Of a stretch of 64,000 bases of DNA, positions 48,135 through 56,292 are shown one piece after another. This DNA is from Streptomyces sedi (GTDB lineage Bacteria; Actinomycetota; Actinomycetes; Streptomycetales; Streptomycetaceae). The notes below the pieces were generated by a model that was given only the letters and a program-made list of their open reading frames with translations, was not told the origin of the DNA and did not search any database. The stretch is from NCBI RefSeq assembly GCF_006335015.1, contig NZ_VDGT01000001.1, positions 186,001 to 250,000 on the forward strand. Reading direction: 5' to 3'. The position numbers and the translations under genes are program-made. Each line of letters opens with the position of its first letter. The first letter of the stretch is position 1.

Positions 48135-49073
48135 GTGGACGTGGAAGCCCTGCGCACGCTCGTGTGCGTCGCCGAGACCGGCCAGTTCCAGGCGGGCGCG
48201 GACGAACTCGGCATCAGCCAGCAGGCGGCCTCCAAGCGGGTCGCCACCCTGGAGAGACAGCTCGGGGTCACCCTCCTGACGCGCACCCCGCGAGGCTCCC
48301 GACTCAGCCTGGACGGCCAGGTCTTCCTCCCCCACGCCCGGCGCATCCTCGCGGCCGTCGACCAGGCCGAACGCTCCATACGCCCCGGCAGCCGTCCCCT
48401 CCGCGTCGACGTACTCCACCGACGCATCGCGCCGGCCCAGGCCGTGTACCGCTTCTACCGCGCCCACCAGGAGAAACCACACCTCGACGCGGTGACCCTC
48501 GGCGACGAGAACGCGGCTCAGGCCGCCCAGGCGGTGCGGGAGGGAACGGTCGACGCGTCCTTCCGAGCCCTGCCGAACGACCGGGTCCCGGCCGGGATCA
48601 GGGCCGAACGGCTGCTCGACGCGCCCCTGGAACTCCTGGTCGGGCCCGGCCACCCGCTGGCCGGCGCGTCACGGGTCCGGCCAACGGACCTGGCCGGCCA
48701 CCGCATCTGGGTCCCCGGGATCAGGCCCGGCACGGAGTGGGGGGCGTTCTACCAGGCGCTCTCCGAGACCTTCGGCCTCAGCATCGACGCGCTCGGCCCC
48801 CACTTCGGGGACGAGGCCCTGATGGACGCACTCGCCGAGTCGCCCTCCCTGGCCACCCTCGTCGGCGGCGGCGACCGTTATCTCTGGCCCGAGACCCACG
48901 ACCTGCGGCGCATCCCGCTGCACCAACCGACCCCGGTCTACCCGCACATGCTGCTGACCCGCACCGACGACCGCCACCCCGTCCTGACCGCGCTCCGCGA
49001 CCACCTCCGCGCGACGGGCCCACGGCTCCCCGACGACGCGTGGGTGCCAGCGGCTTGGGCGGAACGGATCTAA
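48135..49073 (+). CDS. LysR-family transcriptional regulator
   Basis: 312 residues. Winged helix-turn-helix at 1-60 ([48 protein letters not shown]) and a periplasmic-binding-like effector domain ([30 protein letters not shown] and later [14 protein letters not shown]). Start GTG 48135. Its last four bases overlap the end of the convergent DUF397 gene. The ligand is unknown; likely controls the divergent acetyltransferase. Confidence 0.92.
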   Translation: MDVEALRTLVCVAETGQFQAGADELGISQQAASKRVATLERQLGVTLLTRTPRGSRLSLDGQVFLPHARRILAAVDQAERSIRPGSRPLRVDVLHRRIAPAQAVYRFYRAHQEKPHLDAVTLGDENAAQAAQAVREGTVDASFRALPNDRVPAGIRAERLLDAPLELLVGPGHPLAGASRVRPTDLAGHRIWVPGIRPGTEWGAFYQALSETFGLSIDALGPHFGDEALMDALAESPSLATLVGGGDRYLWPETHDLRRIPLHQPTPVYPHMLLTRTDDRHPVLTALRDHLRATGPRLPDDAWVPAAWAERI

Positions 49074-49246
49074 CGCGCGACGTGCCGTACGAACGCGCTC
49101 CAGGCGCCCGCCCCGAACGTCACGACATCCCGCTTGTCCTTGCTGTCCCGAACCGGCACCGCACCCGGCACCCCGTCCCGGATCTCCACACAGGCTCCGC
49201 CGTTACCACTGCTGTTGCTCGACGTGCGCCACCGCTGCTCACTCAC
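49070..49246 (-). CDS. DUF397 protein, copy 1
   Basis: 58 residues: MSEQRWRTSSNSSGNGGACVEIRD, then [29 protein letters not shown]. These features define DUF397, small actinomycete proteins encoded next to WhiJ-like XRE/DUF5753 regulators; they are thought to act as partners of those regulators. GTG 49246 follows GAGGAGG. The protein is nearly identical to the next copy. Its stop overlaps that of the convergent LysR gene by four bases. Confidence 0.9.
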   Translation of the reverse strand: MSEQRWRTSSNSSGNGGACVEIRDGVPGAVPVRDSKDKRDVVTFGAGAWSAFVRHVAR

Positions 49247-49331
49247 GGATTACCTCCTCGGTATGGCCAACGACCAACGGCGGGCCGCCCGTTCAGGACA
49301 ACCCGCCGCATGGATGCAACGCGCAACGGAT

Positions 49332-49508
49332 CTAACGCGCGACGTGCCGCACGAACGCGCTCCAGGCATCCGCCCCGAACGTCACCACGTCGCCCCTGAC
49401 CTTGCTGTCCCGAACCGGCACCGCACCCGGCACCCCGTCCCGGACCTCCACGCAGGCTCCGCCGTTACTACTGGTATAAGTCGACGTACGCCACCGCTGC
49501 TCACTCAT
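49332..49508 (-). CDS. DUF397 protein, copy 2
   Basis: 58 residues: MSEQRWRTSTYTSSNGGACVEVRD, then [29 protein letters not shown]. Same length as copy 1, with about ten differences, clustered around residues 10-15 and 37-40. ATG 49508 overlaps the end of the XRE gene by eight bases, so this copy is the coupled partner and copy 1 the duplicate. DUF397/XRE pairs regulate development or secondary metabolism in some Streptomyces; the role here is not known. Confidence 0.9.
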   Translation of the reverse strand: MSEQRWRTSTYTSSNGGACVEVRDGVPGAVPVRDSKVRGDVVTFGADAWSAFVRHVAR

Positions 49509-50346
49509 GGAATTCCTCAGCCAGTTGGTTCAGAAGAGCGACTGAGTGTCGTGGGGCCAACGCATCAGCCTTCAGCCGCTCGATCCTCCGGGCCGCATCG
49601 CTCAGACGAGCCTCGTCATTGCTGAGCTGGCCGCCCATCACTGTATCGGAGTACAGGCATTCCAGGCCGTCTGATTGTCGGAGCATGATCATCGGGTCGG
49701 CTGACGGAGGGGCACCCAACTCGATCGGCAGCACCTGGAGCGTCACCTGCGGCAGCGCCGCCATCGTCACCAGATGAGCGAGCTGCGCCCGCATGACGCC
49801 TCGGCCACCAACCGGGATACGCAGGCAGCACTCGTGCAGGATCGCCCAGAACACCGCAGGTGTCTCACCCGCGAGTACCTGCTGGCGCTCCAGCCGGGCC
49901 TTCACCTGTGCTTCGATCTCGTCGGCCGTGGCCTCCGGCGCGTACGCCTCGAAGGATGCCCGCGCGTAGTCCCCCGTCTGAAGCAGACCAGGCACGAGTG
50001 TCAACGAATACTCCGTGATCCACCGCGCCTTCCGCTCCTGCTGGACGAACGGCTGGAACCACGCCGGGAGGCCGGTGTTGACCACCCGGGCCCGCAGCCG
50101 CGCGTACAACCCGTCCGTCCCCAGCGCGAGATCGCAGCCCTCCACGAATCGCTGCGACGGAACGATCAGCCCGGACTCCACCTTGGACACGTAACTCAGG
50201 CTGTAACCCGTGGCCTTGGCCAGATGCTCCTGAGTGAGACTGCGCCCCAGACGGCCGGCTTTGATCTCGGAACCGAGAAACACGAGATCGTTCAAACCAC
50301 TGCCGAGCTTCCCCGCCTCGTCCCCGTTGACCTGCTTCTTTGCCAC
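49501..50346 (-). CDS. WhiJ-like XRE regulator with DUF5753
   Basis: 281 residues from GTG 50346 (GGGGGAAG upstream). N-terminal XRE helix-turn-helix (residues about 20-75: FLGSEIKAGRLGRSLTQEHLAKATGYSLSYVSKVESGLIVPS), then the DUF5753 domain (WFQPFVQQERKARWITEYSLTLVPGLLQTGDYARA, VFWAILHECCLRIPVGGRGVMRAQLAHL, LQVLPIELGAPPSADPMIML). This is the Streptomyces WhiJ/AbaA-ORFA type, working with DUF397 proteins, two of which follow. Divergent from a small gene at 50508. Confidence 0.9.
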   Translation of the reverse strand: MAKKQVNGDEAGKLGSGLNDLVFLGSEIKAGRLGRSLTQEHLAKATGYSLSYVSKVESGLIVPSQRFVEGCDLALGTDGLYARLRARVVNTGLPAWFQPFVQQERKARWITEYSLTLVPGLLQTGDYARASFEAYAPEATADEIEAQVKARLERQQVLAGETPAVFWAILHECCLRIPVGGRGVMRAQLAHLVTMAALPQVTLQVLPIELGAPPSADPMIMLRQSDGLECLYSDTVMGGQLSNDEARLSDAARRIERLKADALAPRHSVALLNQLAEEFHE

Positions 50347-50507
50347 AACTTCCCCCCATAACCCACCGGTTGGACTTGAATTTCGGCCAATGTACCCACT
50401 GCTCACGGCTTTGTATGTGCTCTGCTGAGGAAGTTCCCCCGCAAGAGCGACTCCGGACCGCCCGCAGGCCGGCCCGGGTTATTCCCAAACAAAGTGGAGG
50501 CCCAGCC

Positions 50508-50744
50508 GTGATCTTCCAGTCCCACGCCGACTACCTCGCCCCGCACCTCGGACTCCCCGAAGGCCCCCTGCCCACCGACCCCATGGGCAGGGCGGCGCTG
50601 CCCGAACCCGAACCCGTCGAGGGATGCGCAGAGTGCCTGCGCCTCTCCCACGGCAGGGACCGCGCCAAGTACCTGCGCGACTGGTCCTACGTCACCGACT
50701 TCAACATCTTCCTGCGCCAACACCCCGACCACCGGCCGATCTGA
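50508..50744 (+). CDS. Small hypothetical protein
   Basis: 78 residues. The conserved-looking end is VEGCAECLRLSHGRDRAKYLRDWSYVTDFNIFLRQHPDHRP, with a CxxC pair. GTG 50508 is preceded by GTGGAGG at 50494-50500. Divergent from the WhiJ-like regulator with a 161-base gap, as small accessory genes often are in these loci. I do not recognise the family. Confidence 0.6.
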   Translation: MIFQSHADYLAPHLGLPEGPLPTDPMGRAALPEPEPVEGCAECLRLSHGRDRAKYLRDWSYVTDFNIFLRQHPDHRPI

Positions 50745-50811
50745 GGCCGCCGGAGGCGGTCCGGGCCCAACGGCGCGAGGAGTCGCGCAGTCGCCTGAGA
50801 CACTGATCGGC

Positions 50812-51594
50812 ATGGTGACACTTGACGGAAGGCCGGTATCCACCGCCGAGCTGCTCCCGCTGGCGCTGACCAACCTGGGGCACTTCACCACGATGCGCGT
50901 CGACGCCGACGGCACCGTCAGAGGGTTGTCACTGCACATGGAGCGTCTCGCCCGGGACTGCGCGACCGTCTTCGGGGCCGAGCTGGACACCGCGCGCGTC
51001 CGCGCGTTCGTCCGCCGCAGCCTGACGGGGCATGAGTCGCCCTGCGTCGTGCGCGTCACGATCTATGACCCCAGCACCGACCTGGGGCACCTGGCGGAGG
51101 CCGACGACCCGCACGTCCTGGTGACCGTACGCGCGGCGGCCACGGGGCCGCTCCCGCCGCTACGCGTCCGGAGTGTCAGGTACGAACGCGACCTCCCGCC
51201 GGTCAAACACGTCGGCCTCCTCGGCGCTCTGCACGCCCGCCGCACGGCGCAGTTCGCCGGATACGACGACGCGCTCTTCATTGACCGCGACGGTCACGTG
51301 ACCGAGGGGAGCAGCTGGAACGTGGGCTTCGTCGACCAGGGCGGCGCCGTCGTGTGGCCGCTGGGAGACGTGCTGCCCGGCGTCACCATGGCGCTACTCC
51401 AAGAGAGCGCAACACACCGGGTCGCCGTCGTCACCCCGGAGCAGGCCGGAAACATGGCCGCCGCGTTCGCGACGAACACGAGCTTCGGCGTCCGCCCCAT
51501 CGCCTCCCTGGACGGGATCGAACTCGCCGTGGAGCACCCGACGTTGGAGCGTCTGAGCGCGACGTACCTGGGGCTCCACGGCGCGCGCCCGTAG
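50812..51594 (+). CDS. Class IV PLP aminotransferase
   Basis: 260 residues, fold type IV (branched-chain aminotransferase, D-amino acid aminotransferase or aminodeoxychorismate lyase superfamily). Visible motifs: LHMERLARDCATVFG near 40-55, VKHVGLLGALHARRTAQFAGYDDALFIDRDGHVTEGSSWNVGFVDQ (probable PLP lysine in VKH and the EGSSWN loop) and AFATNTSFGVRPI. Closest by pattern to PabC-type lyases, but substrate cannot be fixed. A strong terminator separates it from the cluster that starts at 51979, so membership in that pathway is doubtful. Confidence 0.85.
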   Translation: MVTLDGRPVSTAELLPLALTNLGHFTTMRVDADGTVRGLSLHMERLARDCATVFGAELDTARVRAFVRRSLTGHESPCVVRVTIYDPSTDLGHLAEADDPHVLVTVRAAATGPLPPLRVRSVRYERDLPPVKHVGLLGALHARRTAQFAGYDDALFIDRDGHVTEGSSWNVGFVDQGGAVVWPLGDVLPGVTMALLQESATHRVAVVTPEQAGNMAAAFATNTSFGVRPIASLDGIELAVEHPTLERLSATYLGLHGARP

Positions 51595-51697
51595 CTTGGG
51601 CAGGGCCGCCTCCGCTCGACCCCGAACACTTACCGGTGGCCCCTGCGGCCGGATTCGTTTAACGTAACACCGACAGTCGACACGCTCGGCCGCAGCA

Positions 51698-51723
51698 GCG
51701 AGGCCCCCCGAGGGGGGCCTCGC
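51698..51723 (+). terminator. Strong hairpin terminator
   Basis: GCGAGGCCCCCC (51698-51709) and GGGGGGCCTCGC (51712-51723) pair perfectly over 12 bp around a minimal loop, about 100 bases after the class IV aminotransferase gene. It separates that gene from the biosynthetic cluster. Confidence 0.75.
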
Positions 51724-51825
51724 GCAGGCACCCCCTGGCAGGGGGCGCGTGTCACTACGGCGCGCTCCGCAAGTACGCGCACCGCGACGCTCGACCACCC
51801 CCGAACACCCCTCCCAGGCGGAAGC

Positions 51826-51854
51826 TTTACGTTTTATCACAGTCGAGATAGGGT
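51826..51854 (+). promoter_or_regulatory. Candidate promoter of the biosynthetic cluster
   Basis: TTTACG (51826-51831), 17 bases, TAGGGT (51849-51854) in an unusually AT-rich patch (TTTACGTTTTATCACAG). It would give a leader of about 118 bases before the first cluster gene. The rest of the 384-base gap between 51594 and 51979 shows only the terminator. AAGGGGG at 51963-51969 is the probable ribosome binding site. Confidence 0.35.
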
Positions 51855-51978
51855 CTGGTCTCATCACCGATCCGACGCGGGCTTGGGGAATCCCGTTGAG
51901 GCGCGCACAGCCGTGCGCAAGGCCAGTTGAGGTTTCACCGCAGTGTCGCCACACACGTGGTTAAGGGGGTGCGTGAGG

Positions 51979-53097
51979 ATGAAGTCCATCCCGCAGAAAC
52001 GTGAAATCAGCATGTACAGACCAGAAGTGGCCGCGTCCTCGATAGAGCGACTCCGTATGGTTCTGGAATCTGGCTGGATCGGCCTTGGACCGGCCACTAA
52101 GAAGTTCGAGGAACAGTTGGCTAAGTCGGAACTGATCGGCAAGCATCCGGTTGCCGTCAATTCCGGTACTGCGGCGCTTCATCTTGCTCTGGTGGTGGCA
52201 GACGTCCCCCGGGGCAGCGCCGTGATCGTGCCAGCCAACACCTTTGTCTCAACCGCTGCGGTGGCGCTCCAACACGGGTGTCGCGTCGTTCTCGCCGACA
52301 TCGAACGCACGACGGGCAACCTCGATCTGGATTCCGTACGGGAGATCCTCCGCACGGAGCCGGACGTCAGCGCCGTCATCGCCGTTCACTACGCCGGCAT
52401 ACCTTGCGACATAGCCGGCCTGAACGAGATATCGGCCCGCCACGGCGTGACCGTGGTGGAGGACTGCGCCCACGCCATCGGCTCGACATGGCGAGGGCGC
52501 CCGATGAGCGAGTCCCCGAACATCCAGGCGTATTCCTTCCACGCGACCAAGGCCCTCGCCATCGGCGAAGGAGGTTGCGTCACCTTTCCTGACGCCGCGT
52601 CCGCCGAGCGCGCCAGCAAGCTGCGCCGACTCGGGATTGACATGGGCGCCCGGTCCTGGTCGAACCCCTACGACATTCCCGAATTGGGTTTCAAGTACAA
52701 CATGGGCGATGTCGCGGCCGCGATCGGCCTCGCCCAACTGGAAACGTTGCCGGAGAAGCTGCGTCAGCGCAGGTCGATCGCCCGTCGCTACCGGGAACAG
52801 CTGGCCGACTCCCCGGTGGAACTTGTCCACGAGCGCCACGAGTCCGACCGGTCGGGGGGCTTCGCCGTCCCGGTCCTGGTCCCCGAACGGGACCGCGTCC
52901 GCAAGGAGCTCAGCGCCGCGGGAATCCAGTCCGAGATCTATTTTCGACCGCTGGGGGAATTCCCTCTTGGCGCGACCCGTTCCACGCCGGTGGCCGAGCG
53001 GTTCGCCCGGGACGTCATCTGTCTACCTATCCATCCGCTCCTCGACGTCGACGATGTCGACCGTGTCTGCGACCGACTTCTCGGGTGCGTGGCATGA
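51979..53097 (+). CDS. DegT/DnrJ/EryC1-family sugar aminotransferase
   Basis: 372 residues. PLP-dependent transaminase acting on NDP-keto sugars. Motifs: GPATKKFEEQLAKSELIGKHPVAVNSGTAALHLAL, VIVPANTFVSTAAVALQHGC, VVEDCAHAIGSTWRG (Asp holding the PLP nitrogen), and Lys191 in YSFHATKALAIGEGG, which forms the Schiff base. With the sugar genes that follow it probably installs an amino group on a 4-keto (or 3-keto) dideoxyhexose, as in DesI or SpnR pathways. ATG 51979; GTG 51973 is possible. Overlaps the next gene by ATGA. Confidence 0.92.
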   Translation: MKSIPQKREISMYRPEVAASSIERLRMVLESGWIGLGPATKKFEEQLAKSELIGKHPVAVNSGTAALHLALVVADVPRGSAVIVPANTFVSTAAVALQHGCRVVLADIERTTGNLDLDSVREILRTEPDVSAVIAVHYAGIPCDIAGLNEISARHGVTVVEDCAHAIGSTWRGRPMSESPNIQAYSFHATKALAIGEGGCVTFPDAASAERASKLRRLGIDMGARSWSNPYDIPELGFKYNMGDVAAAIGLAQLETLPEKLRQRRSIARRYREQLADSPVELVHERHESDRSGGFAVPVLVPERDRVRKELSAAGIQSEIYFRPLGEFPLGATRSTPVAERFARDVICLPIHPLLDVDDVDRVCDRLLGCVA

Positions 53098-54443
53098 GTA
53101 CGCGCACAAGGGGAGGCACACACGTTGTCGACGGACCCTGCACACAAGTGATCGACAGCGTGGGGGAATTGCGCTCGGAGTGCCTGCGTCGGCGTCATTC
53201 CCTGACCGCGCGCGTTCTTCCGCTGCCGCTGGCCGACCTCCGCCGCTGGTCTCTGACCGAGGAAGGGGCCCTGGCCCACGAGACGGGAAGGTTCTTCCGG
53301 ATCGTCGGCGCGCGAGACACCTCAGACCCGCTTCACCCTCTCGAACAACCCCTCATCGAGCAACACGAAGTCGGAATGTTGTGCCTGTTCGTCACACTTT
53401 TCGACGGCGAGTTCCACGGCTTGATCACCTTCAAGTTCGAGCCGGGAACCCCCGACGGCGTCGAGGTCGCGCCAACCGTGCAGGCCACCCGCAGCAACTA
53501 CGAGGCCGCACATGGTGGAACACGTGTGCCGGCCGCCGAGATCGCGCTCTCCAACGACGTACGCACGTTCGCCGACGCGGTCCAGCGTGAACAGGAGTCC
53601 TGGTTTCTCGGGAAGGTGAACCGGAACCGAGTCGTCCGCCTCGCCCCCTCCGAGGCAGTCGAAGTCGCGCGGTCCCTCCCAGAAAGTCGATGGGTTCCTA
53701 TACGAGTCCTGTTGGCAGCGGCTTTGGAAAGTCGACTGCTCAATATGGACCTGCGCTCCGTCCTGTCCATGTGGCCGCTGGAAGCCCTTTCACCCGTCGT
53801 TCCCCACCTCGCCGAGGAGCCCCCAACCCGCGGGCTGGAACCGCCGGTAGGGCGCTCGTCCCCCGCGCTGGTGCCGCTGCGCCGATTGTCGGAGTGGTAC
53901 ATGGCCGACAACATCGAGCACCGACAGCGCCGCTTCTTCTCCGTCGTCGGCTGTCGCGTCGAGGGCCAGGGCCGCGAGGTCGCCTCCTGGGATCAGCCGC
54001 TGCTCGCGCCGGCGGGCATGGGCCAGTGCACGCTGCTGATGCAGCGGAGCGTGCGTGGACTTGAGTTGCTTGTGGCCGACCGGGTACGGATCGGCTCTGT
54101 GCGCGGCGCCAGCCTGGAGGCACGGTTCCAGCGCGGCGACATCGCCGACCACGCCACGGGCGCGCGGCGCCTGTCGATGAGCGAGGAGGCGTCGGGGCTG
54201 GCCCGCTGTGCGACGGTCCACGCGGTGGTGCACGCCGAGGAAGGCGGCAGGTTCCGCGGCGCCCTCACCACCTACCAACTGGGACTGCTGTCCGACGCCG
54301 CGGGCGAACGGCCGGCCGGCCGCTGGATGACGCTGCGCGAGGTGGAGGCGCTGGGCCAGCGCGGTGACCGGCTCGGCGTCGAACTGCGCACCTGTCTGGT
54401 GATGGTAAAGGGACTGCTCGCGACCGGGGTCCTGACAACATGA
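53094..54443 (+). CDS. NDP-hexose 2,3-dehydratase
   Basis: 449 residues, EvaA/TylX3/SpnO family: eliminates water from NDP-4-keto-6-deoxyglucose to start C2 deoxygenation. The protein is an internal duplication; the halves show WSLTEEGALAHETGRFFRIVGARD with QPLIEQHEVGMLCLFV (first) and WYMADNIEHRQRRFFSVVGCRVEG with QPLLAPAGMGQCTLLM (second). EAAHGGTRVP and SEEASGL lie at the ends of the substrate domains. Coupled by ATGA overlaps to genes on both sides. Commits the pathway to a 2-deoxysugar. Confidence 0.93.
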   Translation: MSTRTRGGTHVVDGPCTQVIDSVGELRSECLRRRHSLTARVLPLPLADLRRWSLTEEGALAHETGRFFRIVGARDTSDPLHPLEQPLIEQHEVGMLCLFVTLFDGEFHGLITFKFEPGTPDGVEVAPTVQATRSNYEAAHGGTRVPAAEIALSNDVRTFADAVQREQESWFLGKVNRNRVVRLAPSEAVEVARSLPESRWVPIRVLLAAALESRLLNMDLRSVLSMWPLEALSPVVPHLAEEPPTRGLEPPVGRSSPALVPLRRLSEWYMADNIEHRQRRFFSVVGCRVEGQGREVASWDQPLLAPAGMGQCTLLMQRSVRGLELLVADRVRIGSVRGASLEARFQRGDIADHATGARRLSMSEEASGLARCATVHAVVHAEEGGRFRGALTTYQLGLLSDAAGERPAGRWMTLREVEALGQRGDRLGVELRTCLVMVKGLLATGVLTT

Positions 54444-55408
54444 TCGCGGCAATGGGCAACTCCGAGTACCTGAGCCGCAGGACCGCACCGCTTCTCCAGG
54501 AGTTCAACGCACCCGACTCGCGTCTCCTCGTGGGCACGGACCACACCCCGGGGTCGGGCGCCGACGCGCGGGCCGAGGGGATCGAGTACGCCGACCGCGA
54601 CGCGGTGCTGTCCGACCGGGACGTCGAGACCGTCTACGTGTCGAGCGCTACCGGCCGTCACTTCGACGACTGCCGCCGGGCGTTGGCGGCGGGAAAGCAC
54701 GTGCTGGTCGAGAAGCCGGTCTGTCTGACGGCCGAGGAGGCCGGGGAGTTGGACGGCATGGCGCGCGCGTGCGGCCGCACGATCTTCGAGTGCCTGTCCT
54801 ACCCGTACCACCCGGCCTGGGCGGACTTCTCGGCCCGGGTGCGCCGCCAGCGCTGGACGGGGCCGGTATCCGTCTCCGCCGTCTTCCGTATCCCGGGGCG
54901 GGTGCCGACGGACTTCCGCCTGCATCCCCGCCACGGAGGAGCCGCCGCCGACCTGGGGACGTACTGCGTCGACGCGCTGCTGCGGCTGGGCGCCGTCGCC
55001 GAGGACTTGGGCATCGGCACGGTGATGTTCGGCGGCGCGGAGACCGACGGCGGCACGGCACTCACCAGTCGCCTGGTCGACGGGCGCCTCTCCACCTACA
55101 CCGGCTCGTGGGCCATCGGCGATTCCTACGCCAACAGCGTCGTCGTCGCGGACAGCCGGCGGCGGCTGGAGCTGCTGCGCGCGTTCTCACCGCCAGTGGA
55201 CTCCCCTGTCCGGGTGGTCGAGAGACGCCCGGGCGCGCCCGGGTCGGCGGTCGTCGCGACCTCCGCGCCGGCCAACGCGACCCGCGCCTGTCTGAGCGCG
55301 GGTGCCAGACACGTGCGGGACACCGGGACGGCGGGACTCGTCGACCATCGCGGAATTCTGCGCCGCATCGCCGTCCTGGAAAAGGCGACGGCACCTCTTC
55401 CCGCTTGA
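54440..55408 (+). CDS. Gfo/Idh/MocA-family NDP-hexose 3-ketoreductase
   Basis: 322 residues. Conserved core: ETVYVSSATGRHFDDCRRALAAGKHVLVEKPVCLTAEEAGEL (the EKP lysine), FECLSYPYHPAWADF, GRVPTDFRLHPRHGGAAADLGTYCVDALLRLG. By family and by the adjoining 2,3-dehydratase it should reduce the C3 keto group of the unstable 3,4-diketo product. The N terminus is odd: it opens MIAAMGNSEYLSRRTAPLLQ, lacking the usual GxGxxG motif of the Rossmann fold, and no upstream start is possible without entering the dehydratase frame. Either the dinucleotide site is divergent or activity is reduced. Confidence 0.87.
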   Translation: MIAAMGNSEYLSRRTAPLLQEFNAPDSRLLVGTDHTPGSGADARAEGIEYADRDAVLSDRDVETVYVSSATGRHFDDCRRALAAGKHVLVEKPVCLTAEEAGELDGMARACGRTIFECLSYPYHPAWADFSARVRRQRWTGPVSVSAVFRIPGRVPTDFRLHPRHGGAAADLGTYCVDALLRLGAVAEDLGIGTVMFGGAETDGGTALTSRLVDGRLSTYTGSWAIGDSYANSVVVADSRRRLELLRAFSPPVDSPVRVVERRPGAPGSAVVATSAPANATRACLSAGARHVRDTGTAGLVDHRGILRRIAVLEKATAPLPA

Positions 55409-55465
55409 CCCACTCCCGACCACGGATCGACCACGGCCCCACTGCGGGTCAGAAGGCGGTAGGCA

Positions 55466-56239
55466 ATGGGGGAACTGAACCCTGTCAGTGAACGAGTCGC
55501 CGGAATCGTGCTGGTGGGAGGCACCGGATCACGGTTGTTTCCCACCACCCGCGCGGTGAACAAGCATCTCCTCCCGGTGTACGACAAACCTGCGGTGGCC
55601 TTCTCCATGGAGGTCATGGCGGAGTGCGGCGTCGACACCCTCGTTCTCGTCTGCAACGCGGAGGACGAACCGACGTACCGCAGCATCCCGTCGTGGCTCG
55701 GCTACGCGGAGAGCGAGATCCGTACGGTCGTCCAGCGGGAGGCGAACGGCATCGCCGGCGCCATCTCCTGTGCCCGGGAGCATCTTGAGCCCGAGGGCTA
55801 CGAGCGGGTCGTCGTCGCACTCGGAGACACGCTCTACGTGCACGACTCGGCCTGGGCCGGCGGCATCCTCGGGGCATTCGAGACCACCGGGTGCGGCGCC
55901 GCCGTCGCGGTCATCGAGCATCCGGACCCGAGGGACTTCGGGATCGTCGAGAGCGACGAGAACGGGACGGTCGTCCGTGTCCGGGAGAAGGCCGACGTGC
56001 GCTACGGAGGCCAAGTGTGCACGGGCCTCTACTCGTTCGACGGCTCGCTCTGGAAGCGGCTGGAGTCGGTCGTCCCGTCCGCCCGGGGCGAGTTGGAGAT
56101 CACGTCCCTCCTGGAGTCGTACATCGACGACGGAGGCCTAGCCACCGTGACCGTCCCGGAGGAGGCCGGCTGGTTCGACGTGGGCACGCCCGACCGGCTG
56201 GTCGACGCCGCCGTCGCCCGCCGTCGCCTGCTCGCCTGA
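55466..56239 (+). CDS. RmlA-like sugar-1-phosphate nucleotidyltransferase
   Basis: 257 residues. Activates a sugar phosphate to an NDP-sugar. Signature GIVLVGGTGSRLFPTTRAVNKHLLPVYDKPAVAFSMEVM (G18-R23 loop, Lys41), VVVALGDTLYVHD (the usual GDN is GDT here), CTGLYSFDGSLW and GWFDVGTPDRLVDA. It is shorter than RmlA (about 290) and lacks the C-terminal allosteric extension. Likely supplies the dTDP-glucose entry point. ATG 55466; 57 bases after the ketoreductase gene. No 4,6-dehydratase is present in the window. Confidence 0.9.
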   Translation: MGELNPVSERVAGIVLVGGTGSRLFPTTRAVNKHLLPVYDKPAVAFSMEVMAECGVDTLVLVCNAEDEPTYRSIPSWLGYAESEIRTVVQREANGIAGAISCAREHLEPEGYERVVVALGDTLYVHDSAWAGGILGAFETTGCGAAVAVIEHPDPRDFGIVESDENGTVVRVREKADVRYGGQVCTGLYSFDGSLWKRLESVVPSARGELEITSLLESYIDDGGLATVTVPEEAGWFDVGTPDRLVDAAVARRRLLA

Positions 56240-56292
56240 TCCGTCCGGCCACCGGACACGCCTTAACCTCACGCAAGTCTCGGGGAGTTGCC

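Larger units (their letters stand above)
49059..49508. repeat. Tandem duplication containing two DUF397 genes
   Basis: Segments 49059-49246 and 49321-49508 are near-identical with an offset of 262 bases. The similarity continues about a dozen bases past the DUF397 stop codons (GCGGAACGGATC versus GCGCAACGGATC), where copy 1 is the final coding sequence of the LysR gene. A recent local duplication is the simplest explanation. Confidence 0.8.

Noticed and set aside
50812..51594. Class IV aminotransferase as PabC-like p-aminobenzoate supplier of the nucleoside cluster
   Set aside because: Attractive, but a strong terminator at 51698-51723 and its own context separate it from the cluster; kept only as a possibility.
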